This document shows, piece after piece, positions 62,208-64,000 of a stretch of DNA of 64,000 nt. The DNA is from Shewanella waksmanii ATCC BAA-643. GTDB taxonomy: Bacteria; Pseudomonadota; Gammaproteobacteria; Enterobacterales; Shewanellaceae. The first letter of the stretch is position 1. Each line of letters begins with the position of its first letter. Under the pieces are notes generated by a model, which did not search any database, was not told the DNA's origin, and was given only the letters and a program-made list of their open reading frames with translations. The DNA is taken from the NCBI RefSeq assembly GCF_000518805.1, contig NZ_JAEH01000002.1, forward strand, positions 124,001-188,000, written 5' to 3'. A program made the translations under genes and the position numbers.

Positions 62208-64000
62208 ATGAAACGACTTTTACATTGGGCAAAAGTGGCGTGTTTTATTACGCCACTTTGGGTTTCATTCATAGCAAGTGCCACATCAGCCGAACAACCA
62301 GCAAAACTCGAAGTTTATAATGAGCTCAAATCTTGGTTGGTTGAGCAACATGTGATTGACTCTGTTAGCGTTGTCCCGCCGTATTTGAACAACCTCATTT
62401 ATGCAAACTCACCCTATCTCATTAGTCATGCATTACAGCCGATCGATTGGCAAGAATGGCGTCCAGCGTTTGAAACCGGAAGTAATGATAGTAAGCTGCT
62501 GTTTGTTTCTATTGGCTACTCAACTTGTCACTGGTGCCATGTCATGGCACAAGAGAGTTTCAGAAGTATAGAAGTCGCTGCAGTACTCAATGAAAGTTAT
62601 GTTAGCGTGAAGGTCGATAGAGAGCAGTGGCCTTTAGTGGATACCCGTTTTAAGTCTGCATTAGAAGCAATGAAAGGTGAGGCTGGCTGGCCTATTAATG
62701 CCATTTTAACGCCGAATGGAAAGCTAATTTGGATCGACTCCTATCTGGACAAACAATCTTTTACCAAAGTGCTGATTGGTTTAGCCAAGCGCTGGCAAAC
62801 AAAGCCATCCGCAGTACAGGGGCTTGCCAAGCGGGTTGAACAAAAACTTCTGCTTGATAAGCCACCAGTTTCTAGTAGCAAGAGTGTGCAATTGTCATCG
62901 AGCCAATGGCGTGAGGTATTACCCAGTATTCACTCTGACATTGCTTCTGGGTTGGCTAAAGATCAACAAGCTGGTGGACCACGATTTTTCAGGGCTTATT
63001 GGCTGTTGGGCCTACTTGAACAGTACTTACGGCAACGAGACCTTGCAATTTTGCATCAAGTTCAAAACCATGTAGATGCGGTTATCGTCAGTCCAACTTA
63101 TGACGCCATTGAAGGCGGTTTTCATCGCTACGCGGTTGATGGTGATTGGCAAGTGCCTCACTTTGAGAAAATGCTCTACACCCAAGCGAATATGTTGCGA
63201 GTATTAGCCAAGCTTTACGCTATCACAAAGCAAGCACGGTATAAGATAGCGATTTTGCAAACGGTTGAGTGGACGGAGCGTTGGTTAAACCAACAAGCTG
63301 GCATGGGCTCTGCTGTATCGGCATTATCTGAAGGGCTAGAAGGCAAGTATTACCAACTCGCAGCCACTGAACGCAGCAGAATCAACTATTCTGCTGATTG
63401 GCCACAAAGTGTCACTGTAAAAGCCTTACGACAAGCAAGAGCACAAAGAGTAAAGCCAGCTGTTGATGAGAAGGTTATTCTAAGTTGGAATAGTGCATAT
63501 GTGGTCGCTCTGCTTGAGGCATATCAAGCTACCCAGTTGCAATCATTGTTAGATAAGGCCTTCGTTGTCTCAGATAAACTATGGCGCCATTTTGTCGATG
63601 AGGATCAAATCTATCGAAGCTCGTTTGCAGGTAGGGCTGCGATAAAAGCGGAGGCTGAGGATCTCGCCTGGTTCGCTCAGTCACAATTGATGTTGAGTTT
63701 CTACTCTCCTTTTATGATAGAAGAGCAAGACACAAGCTCTGCTAAGACAAAAAAAGATAGTCCCTATTATCGAGGGCAATTTTTGCTTGATAGACTGGTA
63801 GCAAGTATCGAAACCCCCGCTGAATTAGATAGAGTTATTAATCTCAATCGTGATGGCGAGATACCTTCCGCACGCTCGGTAGCGTTTTCAGCCTTAACTT
63901 TAGGCTATAATCTCAGTCAACAACGTCAGTATAAGCAGTATGCCAAAGCCGTGAGCGCATTAAGCTTAAATTGGCAGAGACAACTGGTTAATGAATATGC
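62208..64000 (+). CDS. DUF255 thioredoxin-fold protein, YyaL/SPATA20-like (3' end outside window)
   Basis: Open to the last base, at least 597 codons. An N-terminal signal-like segment (about 9-28, ending SATSA) is unusual because most members are cytoplasmic. The DUF255 thioredoxin-like domain carries NSPYLISHALQPIDW and the CHWCH motif (Cys107-x-x-Cys110) near residue 107. The C-terminal part is an alpha/alpha toroid-like glycosidase-fold region with GGFHRYAVDGDWQVPHFEKML and DEKVILSWNSAYVVALLEA, as in YyaL. Function of the family is unclear. Close coupling to the FG-GAP gene suggests a shared pathway, perhaps folding or modifying an exported protein. Confidence 0.88.
   Translation, partial: MKRLLHWAKVACFITPLWVSFIASATSAEQPAKLEVYNELKSWLVEQHVIDSVSVVPPYLNNLIYANSPYLISHALQPIDWQEWRPAFETGSNDSKLLFVSIGYSTCHWCHVMAQESFRSIEVAAVLNESYVSVKVDREQWPLVDTRFKSALEAMKGEAGWPINAILTPNGKLIWIDSYLDKQSFTKVLIGLAKRWQTKPSAVQGLAKRVEQKLLLDKPPVSSSKSVQLSSSQWREVLPSIHSDIASGLAKDQQAGGPRFFRAYWLLGLLEQYLRQRDLAILHQVQNHVDAVIVSPTYDAIEGGFHRYAVDGDWQVPHFEKMLYTQANMLRVLAKLYAITKQARYKIAILQTVEWTERWLNQQAGMGSAVSALSEGLEGKYYQLAATERSRINYSADWPQSVTVKALRQARAQRVKPAVDEKVILSWNSAYVVALLEAYQATQLQSLLDKAFVVSDKLWRHFVDEDQIYRSSFAGRAAIKAEAEDLAWFAQSQLMLSFYSPFMIEEQDTSSAKTKKDSPYYRGQFLLDRLVASIETPAELDRVINLNRDGEIPSARSVAFSALTLGYNLSQQRQYKQYAKAVSALSLNWQRQLVNEY

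Overview
The window comes from a marine-type gammaproteobacterium, most likely of the Alteromonadales/Vibrionales sphere. The evidence is the chemotaxis gene order (cheZ-cheA-cheB-orf-parC-parP-cheW-DUF2802), the FlhB-like/FliK pair, an RssB-like regulator beside mlaA, and moderate-to-low GC. Species cannot be named from the sequence alone. No tRNA, rRNA, insertion sequence, CRISPR array or prophage core was seen.

Layout. (1) 1-7395, + strand: polar chemotaxis operon. It starts inside cheZ and runs through cheA, cheB, a membrane-anchored orf, the ParC/ParP polar-positioning pair, cheW and a DUF2802 gene. (2) 7485-9645, - strand: a stand-alone FlhB C-terminal-domain protein and a FliK-like hook-length protein. 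(3) 9868-11924, + strand: a possible leader ORF, an MlaA homologue without a lipobox, and an RssB-like response regulator. (4) 12058-13527, - strand: a POT-family peptide transporter. (5) 14121-28923, + strand: a large SLBB polysaccharide-export protein followed closely by a complete, non-canonically ordered type II secretion system (G-E-F-H-I-J-K-L-M-C-D), then a strongly signalled secreted protein of 479 aa that looks like an S-layer subunit (Slr4-like). (6) 29004-48559, + strand: a surface-glycan locus. It holds a TMTC-type GT-C glycosyltransferase with TPRs, a dolichyl-phosphate-mannose-synthase-like GT2 with its DUF2304 partner, a Wzm/Wzt-like ABC exporter, dTDP-rhamnose synthesis (rmlACDB), UDP-sulfoquinovose synthase (SqdB), an iron-sulfur APS reductase, sugar epimerases, glycosyltransferases (one broken by a frameshift), three methyltransferases and a sulfotransferase. 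(7) 48823-50653, - strand: a secreted protein ending in a peptidase S74 chaperone domain, and a small secreted protein. (8) 51005-62193, + strand: a giant (about 2,625 aa) modular surface protein with eight roughly 93-residue Ig-like repeats, then a CRTAC1/UnbV-type FG-GAP protein. (9) 62208 to the window end: a DUF255 (YyaL/SPATA20-like) thioredoxin-fold protein cut by the window edge.

How it fits together (inference). Regions 5 and 6 read as one surface-layer biogenesis island. A dedicated T2SS exports the abundant S-layer-like protein. The SLBB protein and the ABC exporter deliver or assemble a rhamnose- and sulfoquinovose-containing glycan, either an LPS anchor or a protein glycan. The GT-C enzyme beside the S-layer gene could glycosylate that protein. 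SqdB uses sulfite as a substrate, and an APS reductase that makes sulfite lies in the same locus. The three-part linkage of T2SS, S-layer protein and sulfoquinovose glycan is the most interesting feature of the window.
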